64,000 nucleotides of DNA from Platycnemis pennipes (GCA_933228895.1 OW121852.1:55904872-55968871); one strand, 5' to 3'. Shown: positions 50,327 to 63,068, counted from the first letter of the stretch. A program made the numbers and translations. The notes: a model not told the origin generated them from the sequence alone.

Positions 50327-53130
50327 CTTAGTAAAAATATTTAGGTGTGACGAGGAAAGGTTTGTTTCTTGGAAGGAGCCTAATCGGTTTCATCTATTCT
50401 AGTTTATTCCTATAAAATCTGTAATAGTCGGGTTTTTCGTGATTCACAACAATATTACCATTATTTAGAGCCAGAAGAATTTTGGAGCCAATCATACCGA
50501 GAAAAACCTCCTTCCCGCTTCGCTTTCGTTTCTTTTATGGATCCGGGTGTTGTCTTCGAATCGTCGTCATACTTTTCTGCTCGTTTCTATCACCGACAAA
50601 TATTCTACCTCACGATCAGTCGATATACAGCAACATTAGAGGAATATGCCAGTATATATAATTTCAAAATTTATCCATCCGAGCTAATTGCTTATTATTA
50701 AAATTTAAATGTCTTAATCATCAGAGTTCATGCATTACAAGTAAGGAATTTCTTTCGCTCAGTAACGTGGGAGAAACTCCAAGCCACGTGTAGTCCTCGA
50801 ATATATTGAAAAAAAGGGGAGGAGTTTAGAGGGGAAGATTAATATTAGCTATGGGAGGACAGATAATCAATTAATAGCCAGATAATCTTTAAATAATTAG
50901 ATTTTTTTACAATTCGCACTCTTTTTTTCACGCCTTCCCCAAAATAACCTTCTATCAGAGGCGGAGAAGGTTTAAAATATATAATATATTGCAATCTATG
51001 CGTAAGGGATTTCGTTAATGATAGAAAATGTAGTTGAGGACTCGTAATCGAGGGATTTCGTTAATGATAGAAAATGTAGAATACGGTCCGCAAAGGGTGA
51101 TTACTAGCTGCCAAATGGCACCTTAGATGAATTTAACCACAGAGAAAGAATTATGATTTAACGCCGGGAGTCGAATTGGATGTGTTTAAATAAAAATTTA
51201 TGCCTACGTTATCTCATGTTGTAAATGCTCCATTTGGGACCTGTACTGGCTGGCTTCATGGGAATGAAAAGTATAGGAAAAAACACTACTATTTCGAGTT
51301 AGTTATTGAACGTGATTGTGGGGATTTAACATCCGCAGTGTGTGATAAAATACGAAAATATAGCATTTGTATTCCATTGCGTCATGGAAATGGACCATCA
51401 TTTTAAACGCCAAGGAGTCAGTCACAATGAAATTTCTTTCTCAGTTTCTATCAAAGCACCATACCCGTCTAAGAAATATGATTATCCTTCACCAGTGACA
51501 CAAATCTTGTTTTGTATGTGGCGCAACGTCATTCCAACGGTTTTCTCGACACTTCCTCACTCGTTCGACTATAATTGGCTTGGATTCCTTAATTTGACCT
51601 GATGAGGACTATTCCATTCCTTAAATTGTCACGACAGCGCGTTCCCAGAGGATATGTGAAGCAGAACGCGGTGAAGGTGTTGGGGTTCCGTATTTAAAGA
51701 AGCCATAAGGAGAGAGGCCAGAGGTCACATGTCCAAGCAACGCAAAGGGAACGCGCGCTCGCGGGAGTTTGGGGGGGCCTCGCAAGGGATATAATATGTA
51801 ATTAGCAAGTGTAATAACCAGATTAGTAGATTTGTAATAAGCCTGTGAAAACCTCGAGACTCCGGTTAAGGGTTCGCTTAATGATCCCTCCCGAATCCTT
51901 CAGTGGATGTAGGAGCTTACCGTTTCACATTAACTCCGCACATACTTTTGTACGATGACTTTTTCAGCTACATTTAAGTAAAATTCTATAAAAATTGTAA
52001 TAGACTTGGGAGAGGAGAGAAATGCTCTCTAAAGCAAATGAGCTATATCCTAGTTATGTAACAAATAATCTGGATTGCAAGAGAGAAATTTTCTGGGAAA
52101 GAACATGCTACACACTTTAATTTATTCATCCCGTGTCCAAAAAATTGACCCACATTAAAATGTTATGGCTTTTCAATCTACTAAATAATGACATCGGAGA
52201 TATATACTTGAAATCAAATTTAGCATATCTCATATGACTTTCTTTCCTTTGTATATCCACGAAGACCACAATAAAATATGTAATGTCACGATACAAAAAG
52301 AAATTGGCAATAAGGTGGAATAGAATGACTTTGAATGGAACTTTTCGAATACATTAAGGTAACAGACCCGAGGGTTCCCCAAAATTAATCGCGAATGAAA
52401 TGTGAATTAAAGAACGAGATGCTCATAACTGAAAGTGTTATGTTCATGTTTTTAACGAGTGAAATTTTTATTCAGCAATCATATCCCATTTCATTCAAGA
52501 ATGTGCTCCATGTTCGCTCTCTCAACTTGGTAGCAGAGAGGCTTCCTTAGAGGGAGAAGTTAATGATATCTCTAAATTAAAATTGTGTTATTCCATTTTA
52601 TTCTATAAACTCATTTGTGTGGAGATGAATTCGAATGGCATGGAGCAGATACTGAAAAAGTGAACATCTGTCTATATCTGAAAATATCCTTCATTTATTC
52701 TCAATGGAGGACCACCTTTGCAAGAATTTTAGTTACAACCTTCTTCGTTCAAAGTTAGGGAGATCGTTTGATAACGTACTCAGCAGAGTAAAGAATGCTA
52801 ATTATTAAAAACTGGTGAAGGGAAGTCGCCAAAGAACCCTTCCGTACAGATGTATCTGGTAAAAGTAAACCATGCATCAGGGCGGAGATCGTGAAACTAG
52901 CTGAAGAGAGAAGGAAAATGTGAGTATTGTCAGAGGGCATTTGTGTCACGGAAATTTGAGAAATAATATTGACCAGAAGGTGACTTAAATGTGGAAGATA
53001 CAGCTATGTGAGCAGCGAAGCAAGTTGGTTCTTAGAAGGTGGAATCCGCTTAATTTACGCTGAGTCGCACTTCAAGGAATGCGGCTCAAGATGTAATACT
53101 TGAATGAACGATTATGTTGAACTTAAAATT
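50327..53130. other. Gene-free stretch with a 29-bp direct repeat
   Basis: AGGGATTTCGTTAATGATAG plus the next nine bases occurs at 51005-51033 and 51051-51079, identical, with a 46-bp period. The segment 51640-51780 is GC-richer with GCGCGCTCGCGGG. No gene recognised. The block 52600-53130 could hold more of the LINE that follows, but I could not align it. Confidence 0.5.
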
Positions 53131-53139
53131 GGAGGTGAA

Positions 53140-54120
53140 GACGATTTCAAGAGATAGAAATAGTATTTAGAGGAACTCCACCAAGGAAGTATTTTCAGTA
53201 TGGAAAGAAAATAGGAATAGTGATCAATGATGCATGGAAAAAGTATGAATGGAAACATTCTGCGAAGAAAAGAGGTGTAGGAGGGCCGAAGTCCCTCGTG
53301 ATATTTTTCCTGAGCAGAAAAAAAACAGTTAAAAAAATGAAAGAAAAAACAATAGGCTAGTCAAGGAAAATATTTAACTTATCGCTGTTTGCCAACAATG
53401 CAGCTGTCAGGGAAGGAACGGAAAGGTAGATGAAAATAATACTGACTCGTTTCTGTGAGGTATCATCCATATACAAGGGAAGCCAAAATTATTGTGAGCA
53501 GGCGAAGAGTACAGGAAAGATGTACAGGGGAAACTTGAGAATATTAACCCAGAATTAATTAACTAACTTACTCAGAATTAATTAACTAACAGAATAACAG
53601 GCAATGAATGAATAAAGTAGGAAATGATCAGGAAAATATCGGTAGCCAAGAAGGCAATTAATCAGACGGGAAGTTCTGTATTAGATTGAAACCCAAATCT
53701 GAAAACCAGCAGACACTTTTTTTGGAGGCATATGTAGAATATGGCATAGAATTAAGGAAAGACATTGGAATTAGGAAACAGGATGCAATAAGTGTTGCAA
53801 AGGAATGATGAAGACCGAATGGATAGTCCTAGAAAGTTAAACATATATACTAAGAAGGATTTAGTAAAAAGAATCCTAATGAAGATTGTAAAAAATTGAG
53901 GGAAAACCGCATAGGGCACATTTGGAGGCCTGACAATTTCATGAAGGCTGTCGCTGAGGAGAGAGAGAGAGAGGGGGGAAGATCTGCAGACGAAGACCTC
54001 GAATGAGATGCCATATGATGAAGGATATGAAAGAAGGAAACTTAAAAAACGTTAATACGAAGATGCAAGCAGGCATTAGAAACACCTGGGGAGCTTTACC
54101 AATTGATTCTTAGATTTAAC
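53140..54120 (+). pseudogene. Decayed non-LTR retrotransposon (LINE), RT palm to 3' end
   Basis: Reading across many frameshifts and stops gives the LINE reverse-transcriptase order. HQGSIFS (about 53178, cf. RQGCILSP) comes first. LFANNAAV at about 53385-53408 is the catalytic FADD motif with both aspartates read as asparagine. Next are AKKAINQT (about 53646, cf. AKEAFNK), MMKTEW (about 53810), NRIGHIWRPDNFMK (about 53905-53946, cf. IGHILRHD), and MRCHMMKDMKEGN (about 54003-54042) followed by a stop shortly after. Loss of both catalytic Asp plus many stops make it dead. It belongs to the same broad type as the minus-strand remnant at 25.1-25.7 kb. Confidence 0.8.
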
Positions 54121-54378
54121 GAGCGGTGATGACACTTTTATACACCTTTTATGGTTACATAATCCTGAATTTATATCCAGGGCACGAAATATGCTGCTTG
54201 ATAATCCATGAATATAAAGGGAAATTTCCATTCTAACACAGATTCTGATCGAATAAGATGCTGATAGCTGATAGAATTAAATTAGAGCATAGTTTTAATT
54301 GGAATGTATGGGATAAAGCTCATCATATGAATCCATAAAAGAAATTATTGGTTGAAAATTTGATGAAAATACATTCTT

Positions 54379-54745
54379 AAGGCCGTTGCACACGGTACAA
54401 TTTCATGTACAAGAACTTGTATCATAAATTGAACGGGGGATTTGACCAATAAATTGTACAAGAAGTTGGTTGACTGTCGTACACTGTCATTGATGAGGTT
54501 TAAAGTTTGTCAGTGCGTCCAACTCATCTTTTGTGAAATAGAACACTTCCAACACGACCGACGAATATCAGAATATAGAAGCAACAAAGAATAACATAAT
54601 ATGGAAGCAACAAGGAATATCACGATATGTGCACCAGAATTGTTAGCTGTAGTTTCAGTAGACCGTGACGAAAGCTACATTCATCAGAGGATGAGAGTAT
54701 GCGTCAGGGCCGAGGCTTTCAAAAATCTCGACTAAACCGCGGTTT
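54379..54745 (+). mobile_element. Possible PIF/Harbinger-like 5' end fragment
   Basis: AAGGCCGTTGCACACGGTAC at 54379 resembles the terminal sequence of some PIF/Harbinger transposons (GGCC...TTGCACACGG). The following 130 bp has internal inverted words (TGTACAAG / CTTGTAC), as such termini do. A short frame from about 54603 (methionine) to 54735 (ELLAVVSVD, HQRMRVCVRAEAF) looks protein-like. The opposite terminus and the transposase catalytic region are not seen, so this is at best a fragment. Confidence 0.3.
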
Positions 54746-54879
54746 ACATTTTATTCCTGCAATATGCGTTTAGAGTATCGTTGGCGCACGAATCAATCGT
54801 CCGTCTAATTTTCCACATCGTTTTCTCGATGAAAAATTATCGATCCGGGTTCGACCTATCGTGCTATCGCGGGACCGTT

Positions 54880-55385
54880 TGCGTATCTTCGCCATGTTTT
54901 CAACCCCAGAGGGAGGGAAGAGTGGAGGGTAAGGTTACGAGCGAGTCGTCACTGAATTCCTTCCCCTGTATACTACGCCCGAGGGAGGAGACGGGCAAGC
55001 CAACCGCACCCCACAGGGTATCGTTTTCCCCCACGTCCCCTTCCCCCCCTACACTCTCCCTCTTCCATGAATTCGTTCCGTGGGCGAGAAGAGCGTTTTG
55101 AGTGCGAGGGAGGCAAATTCTAAGGAGGGAGGGAGGCTGGGGGCGGAGGCCAGAGAAGCGGGGGCGGAGGGTCACAGTCGTCCGCCCCACCCTGTGGGAA
55201 TCGTGGGGCGGGGGCGGGCGTTTCGGGAATAGTCGCCTCTCCACTCACCCCATCCCATCCCGGAGGCTTCGAGAAAGCTCTCTCTTCTCTTCCGCGCGTG
55301 GGCTGGAGAAAGGGAACAGGAGGAACGTCCTCTTGGGCGGAGGCAGGGTGACTGGAATGATCAGTTGCGGGAGTTAAGTCCCGAA
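54880..55385. other. Strongly GC/CpG-rich patch with GC boxes
   Basis: The most GC-rich part of the window. Several GGGGCGG-type (Sp1/KLF) boxes lie between 55135 and 55220, and G runs suggest quadruplex potential. Long frames on both strands (54781-55101, 54900-55244, 55102-55377) overlap antisense and are explained by the absence of AT-rich stop codons. It is CpG-island-like and may be a promoter, but I cannot identify a transcript. Confidence 0.45.
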
Positions 55386-55573
55386 TGATCTCCTCTCAAT
55401 TTCACCCATAGCACACGAGTCCGCGGAAAAAGTTGGAAAAAAATAATAACTCTAAGGAAAGAGCGAAAATCAACGCCGCCGCCCCCGCGCAACTAAAGAT
55501 TCCGGCACGCCCACTTAGAGGGGCGTGCAGTTCTTTACGCTGCTTTTTGTATTGGGTAAATATGTGGCCTTTC

Positions 55574-56187
55574 ACATCAGATGGGGACGCGTTAAGATGG
55601 GTGAGGATAATTTTAATGGGCGAACATTTTTAATTCCTGAATGGTGGTAATCGTCGCAGTCTTTTATCGCCGACAAAGCCAAACTTCCCGCCTGGCAGAA
55701 AATAAGATGGCAAATTGGGGTGATTAAAAGCTGATAATGGAGGATCGTTATAAAAATAAGCCGCTGAATTAGAAATTTTGATTTTTTTTGGTGGAAATTT
55801 TCGGGTAATCTGACTCATTATTTTAGAGTTATGGGAGCGATTTATTTAAGTTACCCATCAGGAATAAGAGATACATAAGCTAAAGGAGTTATAGCGGTTT
55901 GTTTACTCTATTTACTAATGATTATGATTCGAAAAATACGTCAATATACCTTTCATTATTATTTTTACGCACCAGAGGGCAATTTATTTTGGTGATTGCT
56001 CCACTGTGGCACATACCTCTTTTATTAGTACTACTACCTGGTCTTATCTCAGAAAGTTTAGGAAATAATGCATACGTTTAAAATTAGTTATAAACTGCCA
56101 ATTTCTTTAATAATAATCTTTGTTCCCCTCTTATTGGTTTGACTTCACGAATATCAGAGAGTAAGCTTTATATTTAATGATAGAAAC
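55574..56187 (+). repeat. 612-bp duplicated unit, complete copy 1
   Basis: It consists of part S (55574-55813) and part E (55813-56187). S recurs immediately downstream at 56186-56433, and E recurs at 60385-60759. The joint E1/S2 at 56186-56187 is exactly one unit length from the S1 start. Differences between copies are about 2-3% in both parts (my hand count, roughly eight per part), suggesting one duplication event. E contains a 60-codon frame (55899-56081) identical in protein to the one in E2; over so few differences this is not evidence of selection. Nature unknown; no transposon ends seen. Confidence 0.75.
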
Positions 56188-56433
56188 ATCAGATGGGGAC
56201 GCGTTAAGATGGGTGAGGATAATTTTAATGGGCGAACATTTTTAATTCCTGGATGGTGGTAATCGTTGCGGTCTTTTATCGCCGACAAAGCCAAACTTCC
56301 CGCCTGGCAGAAAATAAGATGGCAAATTGGGGTGATTAAAAGCTGATAATGGAGGATCCTTATAATCTACCGCTGAATTAGAATTTTTGATTTATTTTGT
56401 TTTTTTTTTGGTGGAAATTTTCCGGTAATCTGA
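56186..56433 (+). repeat. Second copy of part S (left half of split unit copy 2)
   Basis: It matches 55574-55813 from ACATCAGATGGGG to GGTAATCTGA, with a few substitutions and a small indel in the T-rich stretch. Homology stops abruptly after CTGA at 56433, whereas in copy 1 the sequence continues as CTGACTCATT into part E. Confidence 0.85.
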
Positions 56434-59400
56434 TGTTCCTCATTACCTCAAAATATCTCACAACATTTGTTTTCTGTTTCCGATCTTTCTCTAATGTTTT
56501 TTTTAAGGTATATTATTGGAAGTAGCGATTTGAAATACATTGAGATAGCTAGTGATTTTATATTAAATCAGATTTCTCCTGCTGGTAATCACTCATCTTT
56601 CAGGGTTTGAATTAAAAATTTGTTGGTTGTTCTATTAATTATTTCCTTTAATACACAACTTTTTTTTTGAATTTGCGTCTTAGCCTACAAGCCCTTCCTC
56701 TGTTTCAATTGGTTGATCATTGAAGGAAAAAATGTAGTCCCTGAAGAAAATTTCAGCTGGGTCATAGGAAACAGTCTTTAATTTTGAACATACACTTACC
56801 TATGCTCAGTTTCTTAAATACATCATATTTCCCTGAAATATTAATATTAAAATAAGACAGCATATTACTTTAGTCACTCGTGGTTTTCCGCATACGTTTT
56901 AAATTTAACGAAGTCAACAAATTAATTGACCGTGAGTTTGATGCACATTTCCATCAATAAAGCTAAAACCTTTCTTAGTGATTCTTTCTTATTTTCGCGG
57001 AAGGTGGCTGATTGTATTCCAATTTTTTGTAAATTTCATGTAGTAAGTACCTACTTTTAAGTTTTTTGTTTGGATAACAACAAACGAAATCAAAGAAATA
57101 TTTTACACAACAGCATTCCTCTGGCAAAAAGCAGCCAGATATGCCTGATAGTGCTATATGGGAAAAGTTAGGTAGTAGATAGCATAATTGTGTTCTTCAA
57201 GTGACGAACTATGAAAATTGTTATAAATGTATACTTAACGCCAAGGTCGATGAGTAGCTGCAAGTATTCCTTGGTTTCCCAATATTTCTAGTGCCATATT
57301 CTTAGTGCCTTAAGATTCGATGGTGATTAAATGATAACTCTATTGCACTCTACTCTTATTATTTATTTAAATTCACATTATTTTTACCATATAATTATTT
57401 AATTATATTTTCATGTGAAATTTTGTAATAAGAGGTCATAGTTTCAATTTCAATAATAAAATATTTGTTGAAATTATTTGTTAAAAATTGTGCTTTCTGA
57501 AAGGGGTTGTAGTTAAGTGAGTAGAAAGTCTAATGACGCTCATACAGTTGTCTCTTTGAACACGCCCAGTTAAGCACAAGCCCTGTGTTTTTCTGGTTAA
57601 AAGGTTTACCTGGGAATCATCAGGCAAATGCTTCAAAATACTGAGAACTGGGCGATTTTGCCGAAGACCATGGAAGAATATTTTAGTGTCAAAGTGGATC
57701 TATTTTATTTCCATTGAATATTTTAGGCTTAAAATTGTATCAGGTCTCATAGTGGTTGGTCGGCGCTAAACAAAGCCAGCGGCACCTTTTGGGTTTATGA
57801 ACTTTTGATCAACTGATATTCTGCAATAGGGGAATACGGTATTATATGTTGGCGCGGCGATGGGACTAACAGGCTTCTTCCCTATCTTAACTGAAGGGCT
57901 ATGGAGATCAAAGGGTAATTTTTTGAAGAGTTGAATTTTACTATTGATTGCCATTGGAGCAGAGATGCACGGTTATGTTGAGATAATGTTGATATTTTTA
58001 CAAGAAGAGGGGAAAGTTCAATCTCAAAAAATGCAAAAAAAATTCGGTAAGCTATAGGAAGGTATTAAGAGCAGTTGTTAGTTCAATAAGTTTGCATGAA
58101 GGTGTCAGCTGATTTTTTTCTTTTCCTTAACATTATTTTTCGTATGGCTGTAAAGGAGAATATTACGTGTCGTAAACATCCATCGTGAATCCTGTTACTG
58201 CGAATTATAGCTAGCGTGAGGTCTTGTTGACTCGGAATAAAAAGAGGATAGGTTCGGGTGGAATCTTTCTCTCCTAATTCCCCGCCATTTTCACTGAACT
58301 AGAGGGCGAATCAAACGTCCCCCTACCGTCACAGCTTCCTCTTTCATTTAAATAAACTCCCACTCTCTTAATAAACCCTCATTCCACGAAATTCGCCCTG
58401 AATGCATTAAACGACTCGATTCAGTTATCACACGGTTCCGTAGCATTCCGCGACCCTCCCGTTTAAAAATTGTCGAAAAAACAATCGCGAGAGAAAACTT
58501 TCCTTTTAAATTGATTTGTTTCGCCCTACCCCGCCCCATGTTTAATTTGGATTCGGATGGAATAACTTTTCTGTAGTTTCGCGGGAACATGGGAGCTTGG
58601 TATTATCATCCATTTTGGTCTCCCTCGTTAACCTTCTAAGGATTCGGTTCATTTCGAAACACGCCCTTATCCGGATTCACTCAACTCCGCCGTCCGGCGT
58701 GGGAGGGGCAGGCTAGGTCACCGAGGCCAGCGGCAACAATGGACTGTACTGCGTTCACTCAGGGGTAGGTCATTAGTTTTGTCGGTAAATGATATTTCTG
58801 TTTCCACTACCCATGATGCATGGGCATTCCCTTCATCAATTCAATGTTGTGCGTCCAAAGTCAACGACTGATGAAGCAGACTTGCCATCTTTGTCAGCAA
58901 ACAAATTCTCCGTCAGCGTGTCATTTTTATATACTCTGGAGTCGTTTCTTCTCGTGGTTCACATTATAAAATACACAAAATTACTCCCCTCTCTGTTGAC
59001 GAGGATACCATTACCTTGCCCGTAATGAAGTGAATTTTATATGTATATTTCATTTATCGCATTTCAATCATTGATGTAATTGGACCAATGAAAGCGAGAA
59101 AATATAGTAACATTTATTGTAGGTATGCTGGGACAATCTATGTGGTGAGTTATACAAGTAAAATGAGCGTGGTTGAAAGTTCTTTTATGCTGATTTTTTC
59201 AACCTCTTTAATTCTAGCGTAATTAATTTACTCCATGGTTATTAAATGAGTAATGATTTAAATTATACTCTTGTGTTGGCAGAGTTATGATTTGGATGAT
59301 GCTTCAGTTGCTATGACTATTTTTGGGAACATATTAGCCGAAGTATTCTGAGGTAAGAAATTTTTACCAAATGAGGTACCTATGTGTGGAAATTTAGTAG

Positions 59401-60384
59401 GTATTCTAGTTACTTGGGTAGACGAACCACAGCTAACATTATTTGCACCTTTAGGAATAAAATTTCGATTAGTTACACTACTACCTCAACCTGATATGGG
59501 TAAGGAGATATGGGTGTTAGGTGGAGCGGAATACAATTTATTTCACCAAATCCTTGGGTTCCAAGACCAATTTTCAGAGAGATTCGATAATTTTCAGATA
59601 TACTCTCAAATAGAAAAGCGCTACTCCTTGCGCTTACTCTAAGAATGAAATCTCGAACTGGAATTCCGTCCAAGTGGGATTTTCTTATGGGAAGAATATG
59701 GACCACCACTTGCGGAGCAAACTCGAGTAGCAGCGGAGAACACGCTCTTCATTGCTGTGTGAAGTACTTAAATCTCGTGCTTTAAAATGAAACCTCAACC
59801 CTGTGGAATACCTCGCGAAACGTTTCTACTCTCAAACGAAACCTCATTTCGCTTATTTTTTGGCTTCTCATTTTGCTCTCTTGCGTTTTTTCAGTCGTTC
59901 CAACGTTATTAAGCTTCTTACTCGGAATTGTAACATGACCTCTAAAATGAACACGTCACCAGGGGTCAAATTTACGAATAATTAATGAGAAAACCTCGAT
60001 AATAAAGGCTTATAAAGCCACGCATGCTCATGCTTAATTCCAAATCTGTGGTATTAAGTAAAATATTTCACGACATGCCCACAAAAGGCTTGCTGAAATA
60101 ATTACCTGGTTGCACAACGTAGTAACCAGAGTCGGTCGTGCAGTTGAGTATTTTGTGTTTTCCAAAAAGTGGAACATTTCCAGCATTATTTATTTTTGAC
60201 ATGTACACTTATGACTGGCCTGATTTTGTGATTTAACTTAGTAACGTATCGCTGCATTGAACAAGTTGGAGTTACTATGTAGGGCCATTTTATTTTATTA
60301 TCATGAAAAAATTACAAACACGTTATTCCATAAATGAAAATAAATTAAATTTATGCATTACACTAGGAGTGATAACAAGATTTA
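56434..60384. other. 3.95-kb block separating the halves of duplicated unit copy 2
   Basis: It lies between the abrupt end of S2 (56433) and the abrupt start of E2 (60385), and is therefore probably inserted DNA. It begins TGTTCCTCATTACC and ends ACAAGATTTA. I find no long terminal repeats, no convincing terminal inverted repeats and at most a 1-bp target duplication. Its contents are AT-rich with a GC-richer part at 58250-58740. Frames at 58789-59025 and 59382-59642 have no recognised domain. From about 59640 to 59757 a further frame (EEYGPPLAEQTR) looks mildly protein-like. It may be an unknown mobile element or a chromosomal rearrangement. Confidence 0.45.
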
Positions 60385-60759
60385 ACTCATTATTTTAGAG
60401 TTATGGGAGCGACTTATTTAAGTTACGCATCAGGAATAAGAGATACATAAGCTGAAGGAGTTATAGCGGTTTGTTTACTCTATTTACTAATGATTATGAT
60501 TCGAAAAATACGTCAATATACCTTTCATTATTATTTTTACGCACCAGAGGGCAATTTATTTTGGTGATTGCTCCACTGTGGCACATACCTCTTTTATTAG
60601 TACTACTACCTGGTCTTATCTCAGAAAGTTTAGGAAATAATGCTTACGTTTAAAATTAGTTATAAACTGCCAATTTCTTTAATAATATTCTTTGTTCCCC
60701 TCTTATTGGTTTGACTTCACGAATATCAGAGAGTGAACTTTAAATTTAATGATAGAAAC
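60385..60759 (+). repeat. Second copy of part E (right half of split unit copy 2)
   Basis: It matches 55813-56187 from ACTCATTATTTTAGAG to GATAGAAAC with about eight differences. It starts abruptly: in copy 1 the preceding bases are AATCTG, here AGATTTA. The 60-codon frame at 60471-60653 differs from copy 1 by one synonymous change. The composition is TTA-rich and the peptide hydrophobic; I do not recognise it. Confidence 0.85.
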
Positions 60760-63068
60760 GCTAAAAAAATATTACAGACACATGCATGCTTTCTCGTAAT
60801 CGATTACGTCAACTTGTTTGCCAGAGAGCTCCTTTCACTTTCACTGTTTAACCTTTATTAAGTTCAACACTTGTAAATGAACGTTAAGATCCTTTTCTTA
60901 AGAGTTAGCAGTCTTTACTCTTTATAAAATCACTATTTTTTCTTCCTCTCTCATGTATCAAAAGATTGGCGTTTGCATGCTTTTTGCGCTGGTGAAATTG
61001 TAGGATTTTTCATAACTGAAATCTGAATAACGTAGCGACGGGTTAGTCATGTTATAATTTAACGGCTTTGCAAGTGACAGCAGGCTCTTATGGACGAGGA
61101 GTTTCTTTTTTAACCCCGCTAACTGATAATATGTGATCAGAGAGATATAGATTTTCATTCGCGAGTGATTGTTCGGTGATAAATTACTTGCAGAAAAAAT
61201 ATGTGGCTATTTGTTATGCACGTTATTAATTCCCTTCCATGTCAATAGCCTTGTATACGGTATTTGATGCAATTGCTACCATGCCTTAAATACTTAAGCG
61301 ATAATTGTCCTCATGTTCCTGAGATAGCATTGATACATGAGGCGGGGTAAGCGGCTTGAGGGGTTTAATGCGGAAGTTAGCGGGAAAGAAATCAGCTGGA
61401 AATTTATTTTACACTCTCAAGTTTTTATTATATTTTCCCTGTCAGAAATTTCCAATTTCAACAAGCTACACGTTATGGTAGCAATAACTCAATTATCGTT
61501 GAAATATTTAGTAATATTCCCTTGCCGGCGAAGATTTTTTGTCAAAGTTGTTTATTTAATTTACCCATTTTCCTATGTCAGGTTGGTTCACAACGTGCCC
61601 TGACTACTTTAACAGTCCGGAATAATGCAACATGATTAGATCTATCGTCATTACTCATTCACGGAATATTATTTCATACGATAGAATGACCAGTACAGCA
61701 ATATTATTTGAGAGTTTAATATGAAATTAAATTTAACGAGTAATTATTGAGCTTTAATTATTATTTCGCGGGGGAATAATTATTCGCAGTAATGAATCCC
61801 ACGCTTGGCAGTGGCGCGATATGTAGAATCTCTAGTCATATCTTAACGTTAAAACCACTCAAATCGTATTGTTGCACTGATTGTTTTTTTCTCGAAAAAG
61901 CGACAACAGGTTTTCATCATCGAGGCTAGTGAATTACCACACGGTTAAAGGTGCAATGAGCTCTGTTTTGCGAAAAACTTTATGCAAAATGCTTGCTATG
62001 GTTTTACATTTTTACTCTCTGATTCTCTCCGCGAATGCATATTTTCAGCATTAAAATACCTATGGGTTAAATTACCTCATGTGGATTTGCTTTGAAATGA
62101 CTTCACAGGGAATATTTAAATTTCTCCTCTAATTACTATGTTAAGATAAGAATTCATTCAAATGAACGATTAAAATATATATTTGGAAAAAATGAATACC
62201 AACGAAAAGATTTGGTTGAAAGTAGCTGAAGCCGATGAATAAAACCTTGAGGGGATACGGTTTTTACCAGTTTGAAATTGGGGAACTTCACCTTCATCAA
62301 TCAGCTCGTTCTATTGCCGAACTTTCGAGGCTGTAATTAGAGCTTCTTGGTTATCCAGGCACAAGCTGATCGAAAATATCTGCGAGATACTAATGAGGAA
62401 ATACAATAACCTTGTGTGATACCTCCTTTAGTTTCGTATTTTGTAGGTCTTCATTGTGTGCATGACGTAAAGTTGGCGGTGAACATTAATGTCAAAAATG
62501 TTTCGGTTGAGATTTTGGAAATACTGAAAACTTTTGCAAGCGTTTGTTGCCAATTATTTTGCGAATAACTCAGCTCCAGGAAGAAAATGGCTTATTCTCT
62601 TAATGGTTTAGTTACACCAATGACATTCTCTTAATAGATGACTCATCGCGCTTTATACTTAATTAATAAAATAAGGTATAATTGATGCCTTTACCGTTTA
62701 TCTGAGAGTTGATACCGTTGATACGGAGCCGGATTCCGGGCATAAAAACTAACATTGGTGCGAAAACCTCAGATCAAAGGTATAACTGATTGTTACTGGA
62801 ATCTGCTGTGGCATTTTTTTGGCATATAGTCCTATCAATAGAATGAGGAATATAGTATCTCATTTAAAAGAAAAGAAAATATTCTGTGATGATTTTTCTC
62901 TTCCTCATGGAAACAGGTTTTTGGAGCTGGTAGATAGGTAGCTAGGTAGATGGTCTGAAGACGAAAAATATTCACTGATCAATTAGATTAGAAATTTGAT
63001 GCTGAAATATGTAATCTTTTAAGTAAATTCATCATTTGGATCTGCTTTCAATTATATTCTCGGGGGCT
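60760..63068. other. Gene-free stretch
   Basis: AT-rich, no gene recognised. There is a TAGG/TAGA-type short repeat at about 62928-62952. Confidence 0.5.

Noticed and set aside
54781..55377. Overlapping 90-114-codon frames on both strands
   Set aside because: They overlap antisense in the most GC-rich part, where stop codons are rare. No domain, and low-complexity Pro/Arg/Gly content.
55813..56187. Mitochondrial DNA insertion (NUMT) as an origin of part E
   Set aside because: TTA-rich codons and a hydrophobic peptide suggested it, but no mitochondrial protein matched in any frame by recognition, even reading TGA as Trp.
55574..56433. LTR retrotransposon with S as terminal repeats and E as interior
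   Set aside because: The S copies lack TG...CA ends, a primer-binding site and a target duplication, and E recurs alone at 60.4 kb, which fits a split tandem duplication better.
55899..60653. Two identical 60-residue proteins suggesting a conserved gene family
   Set aside because: The identity comes from a recent duplication with few differences overall. One synonymous change is no evidence of selection, and the frame has no domain.
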